Source: Thalassobacillus sp. CUG 92003
GTDB taxonomy: Bacteria > Bacillota > Bacilli > Bacillales > Halobacillaceae
Assembly: GCF_013618635.1 (NCBI RefSeq)
Contig: NZ_JABLSJ010000005.1
Span: 186,001 to 250,000 of the forward strand
DNA: 64,000 nt
Direction of reading: 5' to 3'
In this document: positions 43,891 through 53,152 of the stretch, piece after piece
Layout of the letters: every line of letters starts with the position of its first letter
Position numbering within the stretch: the stretch's first letter is position 1
Made by a program: the position numbers and the translations under genes
The notes under the pieces: model-generated
Told to the model about the DNA's origin: nothing
The model's database searches: none
What the model saw: only the letters and a program-made list of their open reading frames with translations

Positions 43891-44771
43891 GTTGGAAAGC
43901 TGCTGGTTCTTCCAGTGAAAGCCAAAACAACCGTTTCGGATTTTTTGATTTATTAAAAAAACCAATCGAAATATATGTCTTCATCGATCCCCTTTGTCCA
44001 GAATGTTGGTCACTCGAACCTTATTTAAAGAAGCTCACAATCGAATACGGGCGTTTTTTCACGATTAGGCCAATTATCAGTGGTAAACTTTCATCTTTTC
44101 AAGTAAATTCAAAAAAAACTGAGCAGTTGAAAAAGAATTGGGATAAAACAGCCACACGTACGGGCATGTGTTGTGATGGAGATGTATGGTTAGAAAACCC
44201 TGTATCCTCCCCATTGATGACCTCGCTTGCTATTAAGGCGGCTGAACTTCAAGGGAAAAAATCAGGTGTACGCTTTCTTAGAAAAGTACAAGAATATGTA
44301 TTTTTAAATAAACAAGATATTTCTGATGAGTCGGTCTTGATCGATTGTGCTAAGAAATGCTGCTTGGATATTGAAGAGTTCGAACGGGATCTCCATTCAG
44401 ATACAGCTAAACGCGCCTTGCAATGCGATTTAAAATTAACACAAGAGATGGACGTTGATGCCATACCCACCATCGTACTATTTAATGAATCTGAGGAAGA
44501 TGCCGGGTTAAAAATCACAGGGTTATATTCCTACGAAGTGTACGTTAAAGTGTTGAAAGAAATGCTTCGAAATAACCCTGATGCGGCAGCGAAACCTTCG
44601 CTGGAAGATTTCCTTACGCATTATTCGTTTGTTGCGAACCGTGAAGTGGCCGTCGTTTACGACTGGAGTGAACAACAAGCGCGGAAAGAATTGAAAAAAC
44701 TTGTTTTAAAACAAAAAGTCAGAGAAGTTCCAGTTAAGTATGGATCATTCTGGGAATATGCCGGATCATGA
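43887..44771 (+). CDS. spxH: Spx-degradation adaptor SpxH (YjbH), thioredoxin-fold DsbA family
   Basis: 294 residues. [18 protein letters not shown] holds the CxxC of a DsbA-like fold; [10 protein letters not shown] gives the cis-Pro loop. In B. subtilis this protein delivers Spx to ClpXP. It starts at GTG 43887, overlapping the yjbI stop, with GAAAGGAG upstream. The presence of spx, mecA and spxH within 6.7 kb agrees with the Bacillus order. Additional Cys residues (CCDGD, AKKCC) may be metal- or redox-active. Confidence 0.92.
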   Translation: MSWKAAGSSSESQNNRFGFFDLLKKPIEIYVFIDPLCPECWSLEPYLKKLTIEYGRFFTIRPIISGKLSSFQVNSKKTEQLKKNWDKTATRTGMCCDGDVWLENPVSSPLMTSLAIKAAELQGKKSGVRFLRKVQEYVFLNKQDISDESVLIDCAKKCCLDIEEFERDLHSDTAKRALQCDLKLTQEMDVDAIPTIVLFNESEEDAGLKITGLYSYEVYVKVLKEMLRNNPDAAAKPSLEDFLTHYSFVANREVAVVYDWSEQQARKELKKLVLKQKVREVPVKYGSFWEYAGS

Positions 44772-44792
44772 ACTTATCCTATACCTTTAATG

Positions 44793-44834
44793 AACACAAG
44801 GTTCCCGATCATCAAGGAACCTTGTGTTTTTTAT
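44793..44834 (+). terminator. Terminator of yjbK-yjbI-spxH
   Basis: AACACAAGGTTCC-N10-GGAACCTTGTGTT followed by T: 13-bp perfect stem. Confidence 0.93.
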
Positions 44835-44922
44835 TTGATCGCAAACCCTATTAATGAGCTCTCCCCTGTTCTACATACCTTGTCCCTTTCATATGTTGAA
44901 TACCAAAAGGGGGACAGCTACG

Positions 44923-45099
44923 ATGAAATTTAAAATCATTATGTTTTCCATCTTCTTTCTAATTACGTTAGTGTTCAATTTCTTTGGACTGATGAGGCTT
45001 TTTCCCTTGTATATTACAGCTCCCATCTTTTTCTTTTCCATCTATATCGGTTTGCAATCATTCTTTTATCGTAAGAAATTCAGAGGGTTTCAACAATAA
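44923..45099 (+). CDS. Small two-helix membrane protein
   Basis: 58 residues starting MKFKIIMFSIFFLITLVFNF after AGGGGGA. Two hydrophobic segments (about 4-23 and 28-46) are separated by a short loop, ending in RKKFRGFQQ, so both ends are probably cytoplasmic. The longer frame from 44854 lacks a ribosome site. Function unknown. The gene has its own terminator and faces pepF. Confidence 0.7.
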   Translation: MKFKIIMFSIFFLITLVFNFFGLMRLFPLYITAPIFFFSIYIGLQSFFYRKKFRGFQQ

Positions 45100-45128
45100 A
45101 GCCAACCGCAAGTCAGCGGTTGGCTTTA
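45098..45128. terminator. Bidirectional terminator between the small membrane protein gene and pepF
   Basis: AAAGCCAACCGC-N6-GCGGTTGGCTTT, 12-bp perfect stem, starting inside the stop codon at 45097. The T-tract is short on the plus side. Confidence 0.85.
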
Positions 45129-45134
45129 TGAGCT

Positions 45135-46940
45135 TTATTTCATCAACTCTTCCATTTCATTTAACTTTTCTTCGAACACATCTAACGCAGATAAAATAGG
45201 TTCCTTCGAAGTCATATCAACACCGGCCCGTTTTAATACCTCGATAGGGTAATCACTACTGCCAGCTTTTAAAAAGTCCTTGTACCTGCTGACCGCTTCA
45301 TCACCATCTTCAAGAATTTGAGAAGCTAACGCCATTGCAGCCGAATAACCCGTCGCATATTGATAAACGTAGTAATTGTAATAGAAATGAGGAATTCTCG
45401 CCCATTCCAACCCAATTTCATCATCAATGACCATCTCATTGCCAAAATATTTTTTGTTCAAGCCATAATATAATTCTGTTAGTTTATCGGGGGTTAATGC
45501 TTCACCATTTTGGACCCTCACATGTATGTCGTGTTCAAATTCCGCAAACATCGTTTGGCGGAAAACAGTGCCCCTGAACCCTTCGAGAAAATTATTGAGA
45601 AGATACAACTTCTCCCGCTCATCGTTCGTGTGTTTTAACATATAATCGTTCAATAATGCTTCATTACACGTTGAGGCTACTTCAGCCACAAATACTGAAT
45701 AATTCCCATATCGATAAGGCTGATGTGCGAATGTATAATAACTATGCAACGAGTGACCCAGTTCATGAGCCAACGTGAATAAATTATTCACATTATCCTG
45801 CCAATTCAACAGGATATATGGGTTGCCTCCGTAATGACCGGATGAATAAGCTCCGCTCCTCTTCCCTTTGTTCTCATCTACGTCAATCCAACGGTTTTCA
45901 TACCCTTCCTTTACAGCATTAACATAATCCTCACCCAATGGTTCTAAACTTTTTAGCACGATATCCTGTGCCTGTTCGTAATCAATCGTCATATCGACAT
46001 CTTGGACGAGTGGCGTATAAATGTCATACATGTGAAGTTCGTCGACTCCAAGAATTTCTTTTCTTAACTTAAGATAACGGTGCAATAGAGGAAGCCGCTC
46101 ATTTACAGCTTCCACCAGATTGTCATAGACGGTTTCCGGGATGTTGTTATCCTCCAATGCAGCTTGCCGTGCCGAGTCATAATGTCTAACTTTCGCGTAA
46201 TAATTATCTTTTTTAATATTGCCGCTTAACGTGGAAGCAAACGTATTCTTAAACTTCCCAAACGTCCCATGCATGGATTCGAACGCTGCTTTCCTGACTT
46301 GACGATCTGTTGATTTCATGAAGCCAAGGTACCTTCCGTGCGTTAAGTCCCGTTCATTCCCATCTTCATCAGTTATACTCGGGAAAGTCAGATCCGCATT
46401 ATTAAGCATACCGAACGTTTGAGAGGGAATAGATGATATTTCTGAAAATCCAGCTAATAACTCCTCTTCTTTCTCACTTAATACATGGTCTTTCTGGCGT
46501 ATTATTTCATTGAGGGCATGCTCATACAATTGTAATGCTTCATGATTTTCTAAGTACGATGGGACCGTGCCTTTTTCTAATGAAAGTATCTCTGGGATAA
46601 TAAAACTCATCGATGACGCAACTTGCGTGTATAAATTCTCTGCTTTGGCATTCATTTCTTGATAAAAAGCATTAGTCGTATCCTGGTCGTAGCGCATATG
46701 TGCGTAATTATATACGTGACCGACCCTATTTGAAATTTCATCTTGTAGGACTAGTAAATCATATAGTGTTTCAGCCGAATCACCAAGTTTCCCTTGGAAG
46801 TCTTTAATCTTTGGGAGTAACTGCTTGACTTCTTCGTATTCCTGTTGCCAATCTTCATCTGTTGCAAAAATATTTTCGAGCTTCCACGTCCTTTCCACTG
46901 GAAGTTCTTCGCGTTTAGGTAATTCCTTAGCACTGGCCAT
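45135..46940 (-). CDS. pepF: Oligoendopeptidase F
   Basis: Zinc metallopeptidase of family M3B that cleaves short peptides in the cytoplasm. 601 residues. The active-site HExxH is in TLAHELGHSLHSYY near residue 385, with the further Glu in STCNEALLN. WDNI-like N-terminal M3 features (DLLVLQDEISNRVGHVYNYA) are present. The second ATG (46940) has AAGGAGG at better spacing than the first (46943). It is next to coiA, as in the B. subtilis yjbF-yjbG pair. Confidence 0.95.
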   Translation of the reverse strand: MASAKELPKREELPVERTWKLENIFATDEDWQQEYEEVKQLLPKIKDFQGKLGDSAETLYDLLVLQDEISNRVGHVYNYAHMRYDQDTTNAFYQEMNAKAENLYTQVASSMSFIIPEILSLEKGTVPSYLENHEALQLYEHALNEIIRQKDHVLSEKEEELLAGFSEISSIPSQTFGMLNNADLTFPSITDEDGNERDLTHGRYLGFMKSTDRQVRKAAFESMHGTFGKFKNTFASTLSGNIKKDNYYAKVRHYDSARQAALEDNNIPETVYDNLVEAVNERLPLLHRYLKLRKEILGVDELHMYDIYTPLVQDVDMTIDYEQAQDIVLKSLEPLGEDYVNAVKEGYENRWIDVDENKGKRSGAYSSGHYGGNPYILLNWQDNVNNLFTLAHELGHSLHSYYTFAHQPYRYGNYSVFVAEVASTCNEALLNDYMLKHTNDEREKLYLLNNFLEGFRGTVFRQTMFAEFEHDIHVRVQNGEALTPDKLTELYYGLNKKYFGNEMVIDDEIGLEWARIPHFYYNYYVYQYATGYSAAMALASQILEDGDEAVSRYKDFLKAGSSDYPIEVLKRAGVDMTSKEPILSALDVFEEKLNEMEELMK

Positions 46941-47022
46941 CATTTTCCTCCTTTTATTATACTCTCTTTATGAAATTCTGTAATTTAACACAGAATCCCT
47001 GCCGTCGGTTAGATATTTCCCC

Positions 47023-48171
47023 TTACATTTTCAATAACTGGGTCACTAAAGCACGATCACGTTTTTCAGCTTCTTCCCTCCCCTTAGGGTAAGCAATTTC
47101 CTTTAACTTATAATAGTGATTGTCTTTTCCTTTTTTCACGAAATTTAATTTTTCAAGAAGATCTAAATACTCTTCTGCAGGGTTAGGTGTTACGTGATCT
47201 AATAAGGGGGAGGTAAAAGGAGTCGGGATCGTAGAAGTTTGAATTTTTTGATGTATCGGTGTAGGAGAGAAAACATCAATGATGAAGCGGCTTTGCCAGA
47301 TTTTTAATCTTGAGGGAAGAAATAATTGACTCTTTAGAGGGATCATACTCTCAGAAGGGATTAAAGAAAAGTGGAGGTTTCGAAGATATAAAAATTGTCT
47401 CCATTGCAATTCTTGACTGGAAGTACGTGGAGAATACGTACGTCTTTGGCGCGTCATATAATGCAGCCAGGATGAAGCAGTTAAATGGGGAACTGCTGGA
47501 GAGGTTCCGAATAAATGGATGAAGCGGAAAGAAGAATTCATCTTCATGATTTCCAAATTTGCGTTTACATAGCGTTCACCGTTAGACCATAGTGAACGTG
47601 CCGTAATCCAGGAGCAAAGAGTGGGGTCAAAAAAGTATAGGGCGTACGCCTGTCTGTGATAATGAATCATATATTTATGAAAGTCACTAACTTGGAGCAA
47701 TTCCCGTCCTTTCCTTTTTAATTGATTCGCTCCTATAACCCACAAAGGATGTATCCCTTTCTTCTGGTAATTCTTTGTTCTGTACGCAATGTCTCGAATA
47801 GGGATGCGAGCACATTGAAATTCAATTGCCATCCAGGTGTTTTGATAATGGAGCAACATATCAGGCCGTTGTTGCAGCGTTTTTAGGTAAGGTTCAAGCA
47901 AAACCTGATAGCCCTCACGTTTAAGTGACTCATAAATCAACCACTTCCCTGTTTCATGATATTCTCCCTCCCCACCATTTTTTTCATTGCACCTACTTTT
48001 TGGATGATGAGCAAAATGAGCAACCATTCTACTGCCGGAACGAGCATAAACAGGTTCATGACACTTTGGACAAATGAAAGAGCCTGTGCGCTTAAGTCGC
48101 TTTATTTCCGATAGAGGTAAAGCGTGTAATATCACAATCTCCCCGGATGAAGAATCAATTGCACGAAGCAA
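47023..48171 (-). CDS. coiA: Competence protein CoiA
   Basis: 382 residues. N-terminal CxxC pair (FICPKCHEPVYAR) with a GSRMVAHFAHHP zinc-ribbon-like region, then a nuclease-like core with RPDMLLHY and WMAIEFQC, consistent with a PD-(D/E)xK fold. CoiA acts on incoming DNA during transformation. Start: a TTG at 48171 seven bases after AAGGAGGTG; the frame opens 17 codons earlier but its codons encode the ribosome site itself. A 12-codon upstream ORF ends one base before this TTG. Confidence 0.9.
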   Translation of the reverse strand: MLRAIDSSSGEIVILHALPLSEIKRLKRTGSFICPKCHEPVYARSGSRMVAHFAHHPKSRCNEKNGGEGEYHETGKWLIYESLKREGYQVLLEPYLKTLQQRPDMLLHYQNTWMAIEFQCARIPIRDIAYRTKNYQKKGIHPLWVIGANQLKRKGRELLQVSDFHKYMIHYHRQAYALYFFDPTLCSWITARSLWSNGERYVNANLEIMKMNSSFRFIHLFGTSPAVPHLTASSWLHYMTRQRRTYSPRTSSQELQWRQFLYLRNLHFSLIPSESMIPLKSQLFLPSRLKIWQSRFIIDVFSPTPIHQKIQTSTIPTPFTSPLLDHVTPNPAEEYLDLLEKLNFVKKGKDNHYYKLKEIAYPKGREEAEKRDRALVTQLLKM

Positions 48172-48172
48172 A

Positions 48173-48211
48173 TCACAGCACCTCCTTGGTATAACTACGT
48201 AATTTCGCCAT
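48173..48211 (-). CDS. 12-codon upstream ORF (possible leader peptide) of coiA
   Basis: ATG at 48211 encodes MAKLRSYTKEVL and stops at 48173, one base before the coiA start. AAAAGGAG lies 12 bases upstream. The coiA ribosome site is inside its last codons, so ribosomes ending here could restart at coiA. Real translation is unproven. Confidence 0.4.
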   Translation of the reverse strand: MAKLRSYTKEVL

Positions 48212-48256
48212 GATTTGCTCAAACTCCTTTTTATTTGGCTCAGTTAGCCCAATATA

Positions 48257-48299
48257 TAAAAAAAAAGAACTCCCGTAAAATTGGAAGTTCTTTTTTTTT
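48257..48299. terminator. Bidirectional terminator-like hairpin upstream of coiA
   Basis: An A-run plus GAACT-CC pairs with GG-AGTTC plus a run of nine T. T-tracts on both strands; it lies between mecA and coiA. Confidence 0.75.
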
Positions 48300-48364
48300 A
48301 GTAATATAAACACTAAACTTTAACAGGGTTGCCTTATATTTAAACACGTATAACAATTTTCCCA

Positions 48365-48396
48365 TTAAAAAAGCACACCTTTGACAGTGTGCTTTA
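48365..48396 (-). terminator. Terminator of mecA
   Basis: AAAGCACAC pairs with GTGTGCTTT, followed on the minus strand by TTTAA, eight bases past the mecA stop. Confidence 0.88.
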
Positions 48397-48403
48397 AATA
48401 GCC

Positions 48404-49105
48404 TTACTCTGCTGGAAAATAAGCTTTGAGCTGAGTCAAAGCCTTATCATTGAAGATCGTCTTACCATACTCTTCGAGACGATGAATGGTGACAGACGAC
48501 TCGTAACCAAACTCAAGTAATTGACTTAAAATATTTTCTTGATGGTCATCACTCATATTTTCATCATGGAACTGAATATATAAATAGTAACGGTCATCGA
48601 AATGGAACAAACGATGGTCAATGCCTTCTTCAGGCTGATAATAATGACTGAGCTGAATAACATCTTCAAAATCTTCAAATCGAATGGTAAAGGTTAAAGG
48701 CTCATAAGGTTTCACATCATCAGTATCATCTTCCTGCTGGTCGTCTTGACTAGTATCGTTTCCGTTAAATTTATCTTCAAGCAACGATTCAATTTTTTCA
48801 TCAACAGGCATATCAATTGTTTTTCCTTCTTCAGTTGGAAGCTCTAACTTTTGCCCGTCCTGAGACAGCTGAGCTTTCGTTACAATCACTTCTAGGCCTT
48901 TGTCCATAGCTTGGACTTGTATCCAAAGCGGCCCATCAGCTTGGAAATTTTCCTGGTCGTTGACTTCATCCATCATTTCCCAAAAAAGCTGTTCGCTGCG
49001 TTCACGGTTGTACCAGATTTCTTCACGATCAAAGCCTCGCTCTTCAACATCATGGTACGAAATATAGAATTTGACTGTATTTTCATTAATGCGTTCGATT
49101 TCCAT
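48404..49105 (-). CDS. mecA: Adaptor protein MecA
   Basis: 233 residues. It targets ComK and ComS (and possibly Spx) to ClpC for degradation. The N-terminal domain starts MEIERINENTVKFYISYHDV and contains EEIWYNRERSEQLFWEMMDE; a low-complexity acidic linker (about 105-125, rich in Asp and Gln) leads to the C-terminal ClpC-binding domain (FRFEDFEDVIQLSHY in the form TIRFEDFEDVIQLSHY). Ribosome site GGGAGAG. Length and layout are normal for the family. Confidence 0.95.
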   Translation of the reverse strand: MEIERINENTVKFYISYHDVEERGFDREEIWYNRERSEQLFWEMMDEVNDQENFQADGPLWIQVQAMDKGLEVIVTKAQLSQDGQKLELPTEEGKTIDMPVDEKIESLLEDKFNGNDTSQDDQQEDDTDDVKPYEPLTFTIRFEDFEDVIQLSHYYQPEEGIDHRLFHFDDRYYLYIQFHDENMSDDHQENILSQLLEFGYESSVTIHRLEEYGKTIFNDKALTQLKAYFPAE

Positions 49106-49404
49106 ACATCTCTCTCCCTTCTATCAATAGGTAGGCGGAAGGGAATGTTCACCCTTTTGTTACTTTTAGGTTTACCTTACCCTTTCCACTAGCTGACCAA
49201 TCTCCTCGATGTGCAAGTGTAAGGTTATTGTAATTCTATTGTATGACAGACATAAACAAATGGAAAACAACTTGCTTTAATTGGACAAAAAACAGATGAA
49301 TGTCCCGGTTCACTTAAATATTGGACAACTTAACATCTGGATATTTAGTTGTTTATTTTAGCTCATTTTAGCAAAATTGTCACTACTTATCAGGAGGATT
49401 TTTT

Positions 49405-50073
49405 ATGGAATGGGAAGTCATACAAGCTATTTTGATTATTATCGGAATTGATCTTGTCCTTGGCGGTGACAATGCTATTGTGATCGCCCTGGCATGCCGC
49501 AATCTGCCTGAGCATCAACGCAATAAAGCGATTTTACTTGGGACAGGTCTTGCGATCGCGATGCGGGTATTGCTGACAGCCTTAGCTTTGTATTTATTAC
49601 ATATTCCATTATTAAAATTGTTCGGTGGTTTGCTATTAGTGCAAATTGCCATAAATTTAGTGAGAAACAATAATGAAGAAGTGGATATTAAAGCTGGGAG
49701 TACTTTATTATCAGCCGTTAAAACCATCGTATTCGCCGATATTGTAATGGGGTTTGATAACGTCTTAGCCATTGCAGGTGCTTCTAGAGATAATATGTGG
49801 CTGGTGATTGCAGGTCTGCTCATTTCCATCCCCATTATCATATGGGGTAGTAAAATCATCTTATGGCTAATGGAAAGACTTCCCGTTCTTATTTATATCG
49901 GCGCCGGCATCATTGCCTATACAGCCGGAAAAATGGTCGTGGAGGAACAGCGTCTTCATTCACTAACCCAGACCTTTGAAAGCCTCCACTTGCTCATACC
50001 GCTAGTATTCATTATCGTTGTTATTCTATCCGGTTACTTTAGTAATAAAAAACAAGCCCCTCCCGTGTCTTAA
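49405..50073 (+). CDS. yjbE: TerC-family integral membrane protein (YjbE-like)
   Basis: 222 residues, seven hydrophobic segments. Family hallmarks: GIDLVLGGDNAIVIALA and the VFADIVMGFDNVLAIAGA metal-site repeat with paired Asp-Asn. Relatives in B. subtilis export manganese or deliver it to secreted enzymes; the ion is not shown here. No yybP-ykoY manganese riboswitch core is visible in the 300 bases upstream. AGGAGGA precedes the ATG. Confidence 0.9.
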   Translation: MEWEVIQAILIIIGIDLVLGGDNAIVIALACRNLPEHQRNKAILLGTGLAIAMRVLLTALALYLLHIPLLKLFGGLLLVQIAINLVRNNNEEVDIKAGSTLLSAVKTIVFADIVMGFDNVLAIAGASRDNMWLVIAGLLISIPIIIWGSKIILWLMERLPVLIYIGAGIIAYTAGKMVVEEQRLHSLTQTFESLHLLIPLVFIIVVILSGYFSNKKQAPPVS

Positions 50074-50089
50074 AGCGATTGTGTTTGAA

Positions 50090-50124
50090 AAAGCCGCGCA
50101 CTCTCGAGAGAGTTGCGCGGCTTT
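50090..50124. terminator. Bidirectional terminator between yjbE and spx
   Basis: AAAGCCGCGCA-CTC-GAGA-GAG-TGCGCGGCTTT with TAATTTT on the plus side; a very GC-rich stem. Confidence 0.93.
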
Positions 50125-50128
50125 AATT

Positions 50129-50524
50129 TTAGTTGACCAACCTCTGTGCTTCTTTTAATTGAAAGGTACGAACACTTCTCGGTAGGAACCTTCTTATTTC
50201 ATCTTCATTATAACCAACTTGGAGACGTTTCTCGTCAATGATGATAGGACGTCGTAACAACCCTGGGTTTTCATGAATTAAAGTGAACAACTCTTGCATG
50301 GGCAATTGATCAAAGTCAACTTTCAATGTTTGAAATACCTTTGAACGCGTTGAAATGATCTCTTCCGTGCCATCTTCCGTCATTCTTAAGATTTCTTTAA
50401 TTTCATCCAATGTAAGTGGTTCAGAGAATATATTTCGTTCTGTAAACGGAATATCGTGCTCTTCCAACCATGCTTTTGCCTTTCGGCAAGAAGTACAACT
50501 TGGTGAGGTATAAAGTGTAACCAT
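50129..50524 (-). CDS. spx: Transcriptional regulator Spx
   Basis: 131 residues, exactly the usual length. It is an ArsC-like fold that binds the RNA polymerase alpha C-terminal domain. The redox CxxC is in [10 protein letters not shown] (Cys10/Cys13). Conserved [25 protein letters not shown] and [20 protein letters not shown] are present. The ATG at 50524 has GAGGAG 11 bases upstream; a GTG at 50536 is too close. Disulfide stress would activate it, and SpxH would remove it. Confidence 0.96.
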   Translation of the reverse strand: MVTLYTSPSCTSCRKAKAWLEEHDIPFTERNIFSEPLTLDEIKEILRMTEDGTEEIISTRSKVFQTLKVDFDQLPMQELFTLIHENPGLLRRPIIIDEKRLQVGYNEDEIRRFLPRSVRTFQLKEAQRLVN

Positions 50525-50600
50525 TTGTAACTTCACTCCTCAATAAATGTATTAAAACCAAATTTTAATCACTTATTAGATTAAAATAACTTTAAATAAC

Positions 50601-50630
50601 TGTATATGTATAATATATCATACATGTCAA
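50601..50630 (-). promoter_or_regulatory. spx promoter with an 18-bp palindrome between -35 and -10
   Basis: On the minus strand: TTGACA (50630-50625), then TGTATGATATATTATACA (50624-50607), then TATACA (50606-50601). The 18-base spacer is itself a near-perfect palindrome (one mismatched pair), typical of a repressor operator. In B. subtilis, PerR and YodB repress spx; this site matches neither consensus closely. Confidence 0.65.
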
Positions 50631-50802
50631 GTAATAAGATAAAGATTATCCAAAAGCTTTAACAAGGGGAGTACGAATTGGCTATTATCAATGGGAGGTT
50701 TACGTATAATTTACCACAACATAATAGAATTTAAACCATTTATTATTACAATCCTGTGAATATTTAATGAGCGTAGTAATTTTCAACTGCGTCTTAAAAT
50801 TG

Positions 50803-50830
50803 AAAAAACCGGCTGCAGGTAACAGCCGGT
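50803..50830 (-). terminator. Terminator of yjbC
   Basis: ACCGGCTG-N7-CAGCCGGT followed by TTTTT on the minus strand. Confidence 0.9.
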
Positions 50831-50839
50831 CGGACTTAA

Positions 50840-51433
50840 TCATGCATTTTCTGGTTTTTTCAATTCTTTCAAAATGTCTTCAGACTCCCGATCCTCATCA
50901 ATAGATAATACCTCGTCTACAGGTTGGTATGATTTTCCATAAAATTCATTGTCTTTATACGTGTGAATTTCTTCATACATTTTTCTCATTTGGTTATAAA
51001 TATTTTCTTCAGACTCATCACTCGGAGACCAGTAAAGTATTTCCATTTGATTCGGTTCGTTCGTCGCTAACGATTTTCTTGTATATCCGATCGACTTAGC
51101 ATGCTTAAAACCTTCTCTTTGATAAAAGTGCAGACGCTTGGCAGTATCAGTTTCCTCATAATCAACAGGTTCTACCTCAAGTATAATGGCTTTGCCTTTT
51201 GCTTTCATTTTTTCAATCAGCTTATGCCCAAGCCCTTGCCCGCGTGCAGCTGATGATACATATACATAATCAATAAAAAGAAACCGATCAAATTCGGCAT
51301 ACATTAGTACGTGGTTTTCACCCTCGTCTTTATAATAAACGTTGCTTTTTTCCTTTAACAGCGTTTCCATATGCTCTTTTGATTTCATTTCTTCAACCGG
51401 AAAATACTGCTTAAGCTTCTTATACCAGTTCAT
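50840..51433 (-). CDS. yjbC: GNAT N-acetyltransferase (YjbC-like)
   Basis: 197 residues. GNAT core about residues 40-125: LFIDYVYVSSAARGQGLGHKL with the acetyl-CoA loop, ILEVEPVD, and FYQREGFKHAKSIGYTR. A C-terminal extension of about 70 residues is acidic and without motifs. It is immediately upstream of spx in transcript direction, as yjbC is in B. subtilis, where both are in one stress operon; here a terminator and the separate spx promoter lie between. ATG at 51433 with a GAGAAG site. Confidence 0.9.
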   Translation of the reverse strand: MNWYKKLKQYFPVEEMKSKEHMETLLKEKSNVYYKDEGENHVLMYAEFDRFLFIDYVYVSSAARGQGLGHKLIEKMKAKGKAIILEVEPVDYEETDTAKRLHFYQREGFKHAKSIGYTRKSLATNEPNQMEILYWSPSDESEENIYNQMRKMYEEIHTYKDNEFYGKSYQPVDEVLSIDEDRESEDILKELKKPENA

Positions 51434-51586
51434 TGATCTTCTCCCTTATAAAGTAGTCGTCCTTATTATAACTGATTATGGTCAACTTGTTAAATTTTCC
51501 TCTCCTTTTCTTTAGGCTGAACAATTTACTGGTGTGATATGTATGGTACACACATATTAATAAATATATATTAAGGAGGTAAGGCT

Positions 51587-51706
51587 ATGATGATATTTAT
51601 ATTAGATGCCAGTGTGACTAGCATTCTTATCATAACAATGATGGCATTCATGTCCTCACTATTTAGTTTCCTACTGAATCCATTTATATGGAAAGCAAAC
51701 AAATAG
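51587..51706 (+). CDS. Small membrane protein (39 residues)
   Basis: MMIFILDASVTSILIITMMA then FMSSLFSFLLNPFIWKANK, with AAGGAGGTAAGGCT upstream of the ATG at 51587. One or two hydrophobic segments. It faces the glycoside-hydrolase-like gene and shares its terminator region. Function unknown; it is a likely real gene because of the strong ribosome site. Confidence 0.6.
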   Translation: MMIFILDASVTSILIITMMAFMSSLFSFLLNPFIWKANK

Positions 51707-51720
51707 CTCCATTGGCCGCC

Positions 51721-51768
51721 AAAAAAAGCAGTTCATTAAAGGGTACAAACACGCCTAAAACGAACTGC
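51721..51768 (-). terminator. Terminator of the glycoside-hydrolase-like gene
   Basis: GCAGTTC/GAACTGC stem with a long loop, followed on the minus strand by seven T. Confidence 0.75.
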
Positions 51769-51798
51769 GTAGTGTTAAGACCACATATTCTTTTGCTT

Positions 51799-53019
51799 CT
51801 AATTCAGCGGGGTGTAGTCAACATTCGGTGTATAGTTGTTGCCAGGATTCCAAAGAAGGTATTCTTCAATGCCGTTCTCATTCAGTGCTTTAATTTGAGC
51901 TTCTACTTCTGCTTTGCCATATTGTGTAGCAGCACCAGAATACAACCACGGTGCCTCAAAGTCCTGGATCCAAGGTCTAGAGACAGGTGGTGAATCGAGT
52001 TTATTAAGCACTTCATTCTCTACCTTGGCGTATTCATTAATCGTATTAAAAGGTTCCTTATCCGGCATTTCAATTCCAAAATACGGCCCCCAATGACTCG
52101 GGTAGATCATGGAAGAGATGACATCGACATGTGAAGATATTTTAGAGAAGTTTTGACCGATGTTGGGTGCTTCTTCAATCGTTGCCGAATACCCGAAAAT
52201 ATCAACTGACATTTCAACATCATAATCAGAGAGTTCATTTTTTGCATAACTCACAAAATCTGTTACAGCCTTTACACGTTTTTTTACGGGGTTCATATCC
52301 AATTCAGCATATTCACCCTGGCTGTACTCCAACTCCTTATCACGATTACCGAAGCCTTCAGGAAAACGTACATAGTCAAACTGGATATCCTGAAACCCTA
52401 ATTTTGCCGCTTCTTTTGCAATGCCCAAGTTGAACTCCCAGACTTCTTTCATAAATGGATTGACAAACGCTTCACCACGACCATTCACCCAAACTTTTCC
52501 GTTTTGCTTAAATGATAGTTCAGGACGTTCTTTAGCCAATAACGAATCCTTAAATACAACGACTCGAGCAATGGGGTAAATTCCTTTCTCCTCAAGCTTC
52601 TCAAGCATCTTCCGCGGATTATCGATATAAGGTTCTGCAAGATCGTAATAAGGCGAGTCTTTATCCGGCTTGAATGTGATGTTGCCGTGGTCTTCTTTGA
52701 TATCAATGACCATAGCATTCAAATCAGTGGAATCAACCAATTTCGTCAGCTCTTTCATTTTGCTATTCCCAGCAGAAGGGCCAGTAACGTAAATGCCACG
52801 CACGGCATCAGGATATTCGAAATCCAAACCTGAATCATACACATACCGGGCAATCTTCTGAGGAAGTTCTAATTGTGACAGTCCTGACGTTCTTTCCGAA
52901 AGCATTTTCACTTCCTTCGTCTCGTTTTCCTCATCGGCAAAAACCACCTGCATGGGGGAAAACAAACCAAGGAGTAAAAAACCGGTGCATAACAGCCAAA
53001 ATAGTTGTTTGTTGCTCAT
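51799..53019 (-). CDS. Secreted glycoside-hydrolase-like protein (DUF4015, GH13-like TIM barrel)
   Basis: 406 residues. Signal peptide (about 1-29, cut near VVFADE). The rest matches the putative-glycosidase DUF4015 family: VRGIYVTGPSAGN, LNAMVIDIKEDHGNITF, IYPIARVVVFKD, the acidic motif DIQFDYVRFPEG, SVDIFGYSAT and VISSMIYPSHWGP. It probably acts on extracellular polysaccharide or cell wall; substrate unknown. It lies at the yjbB position of the B. subtilis order but I do not claim orthology. Start ATG at 53019. Confidence 0.88.
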   Translation of the reverse strand: MSNKQLFWLLCTGFLLLGLFSPMQVVFADEENETKEVKMLSERTSGLSQLELPQKIARYVYDSGLDFEYPDAVRGIYVTGPSAGNSKMKELTKLVDSTDLNAMVIDIKEDHGNITFKPDKDSPYYDLAEPYIDNPRKMLEKLEEKGIYPIARVVVFKDSLLAKERPELSFKQNGKVWVNGRGEAFVNPFMKEVWEFNLGIAKEAAKLGFQDIQFDYVRFPEGFGNRDKELEYSQGEYAELDMNPVKKRVKAVTDFVSYAKNELSDYDVEMSVDIFGYSATIEEAPNIGQNFSKISSHVDVISSMIYPSHWGPYFGIEMPDKEPFNTINEYAKVENEVLNKLDSPPVSRPWIQDFEAPWLYSGAATQYGKAEVEAQIKALNENGIEEYLLWNPGNNYTPNVDYTPLN

Positions 53020-53152
53020 CTTGAATTTCTCCTACTTTCTATATGTATTCTCGTATTATTATAAAAGAGAATTAAGGGAAAATGATAGTCAAATTTAACA
53101 TTTTTGTAGCATTTTTGTAATCTGTTACATAAGAACTACTCCAAATTGAATA

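Noticed and set aside
49192-49404. Manganese (yybP-ykoY) riboswitch upstream of the TerC-family gene
   Set aside because: The conserved GGGGAGUAG and CUAC blocks are not found.
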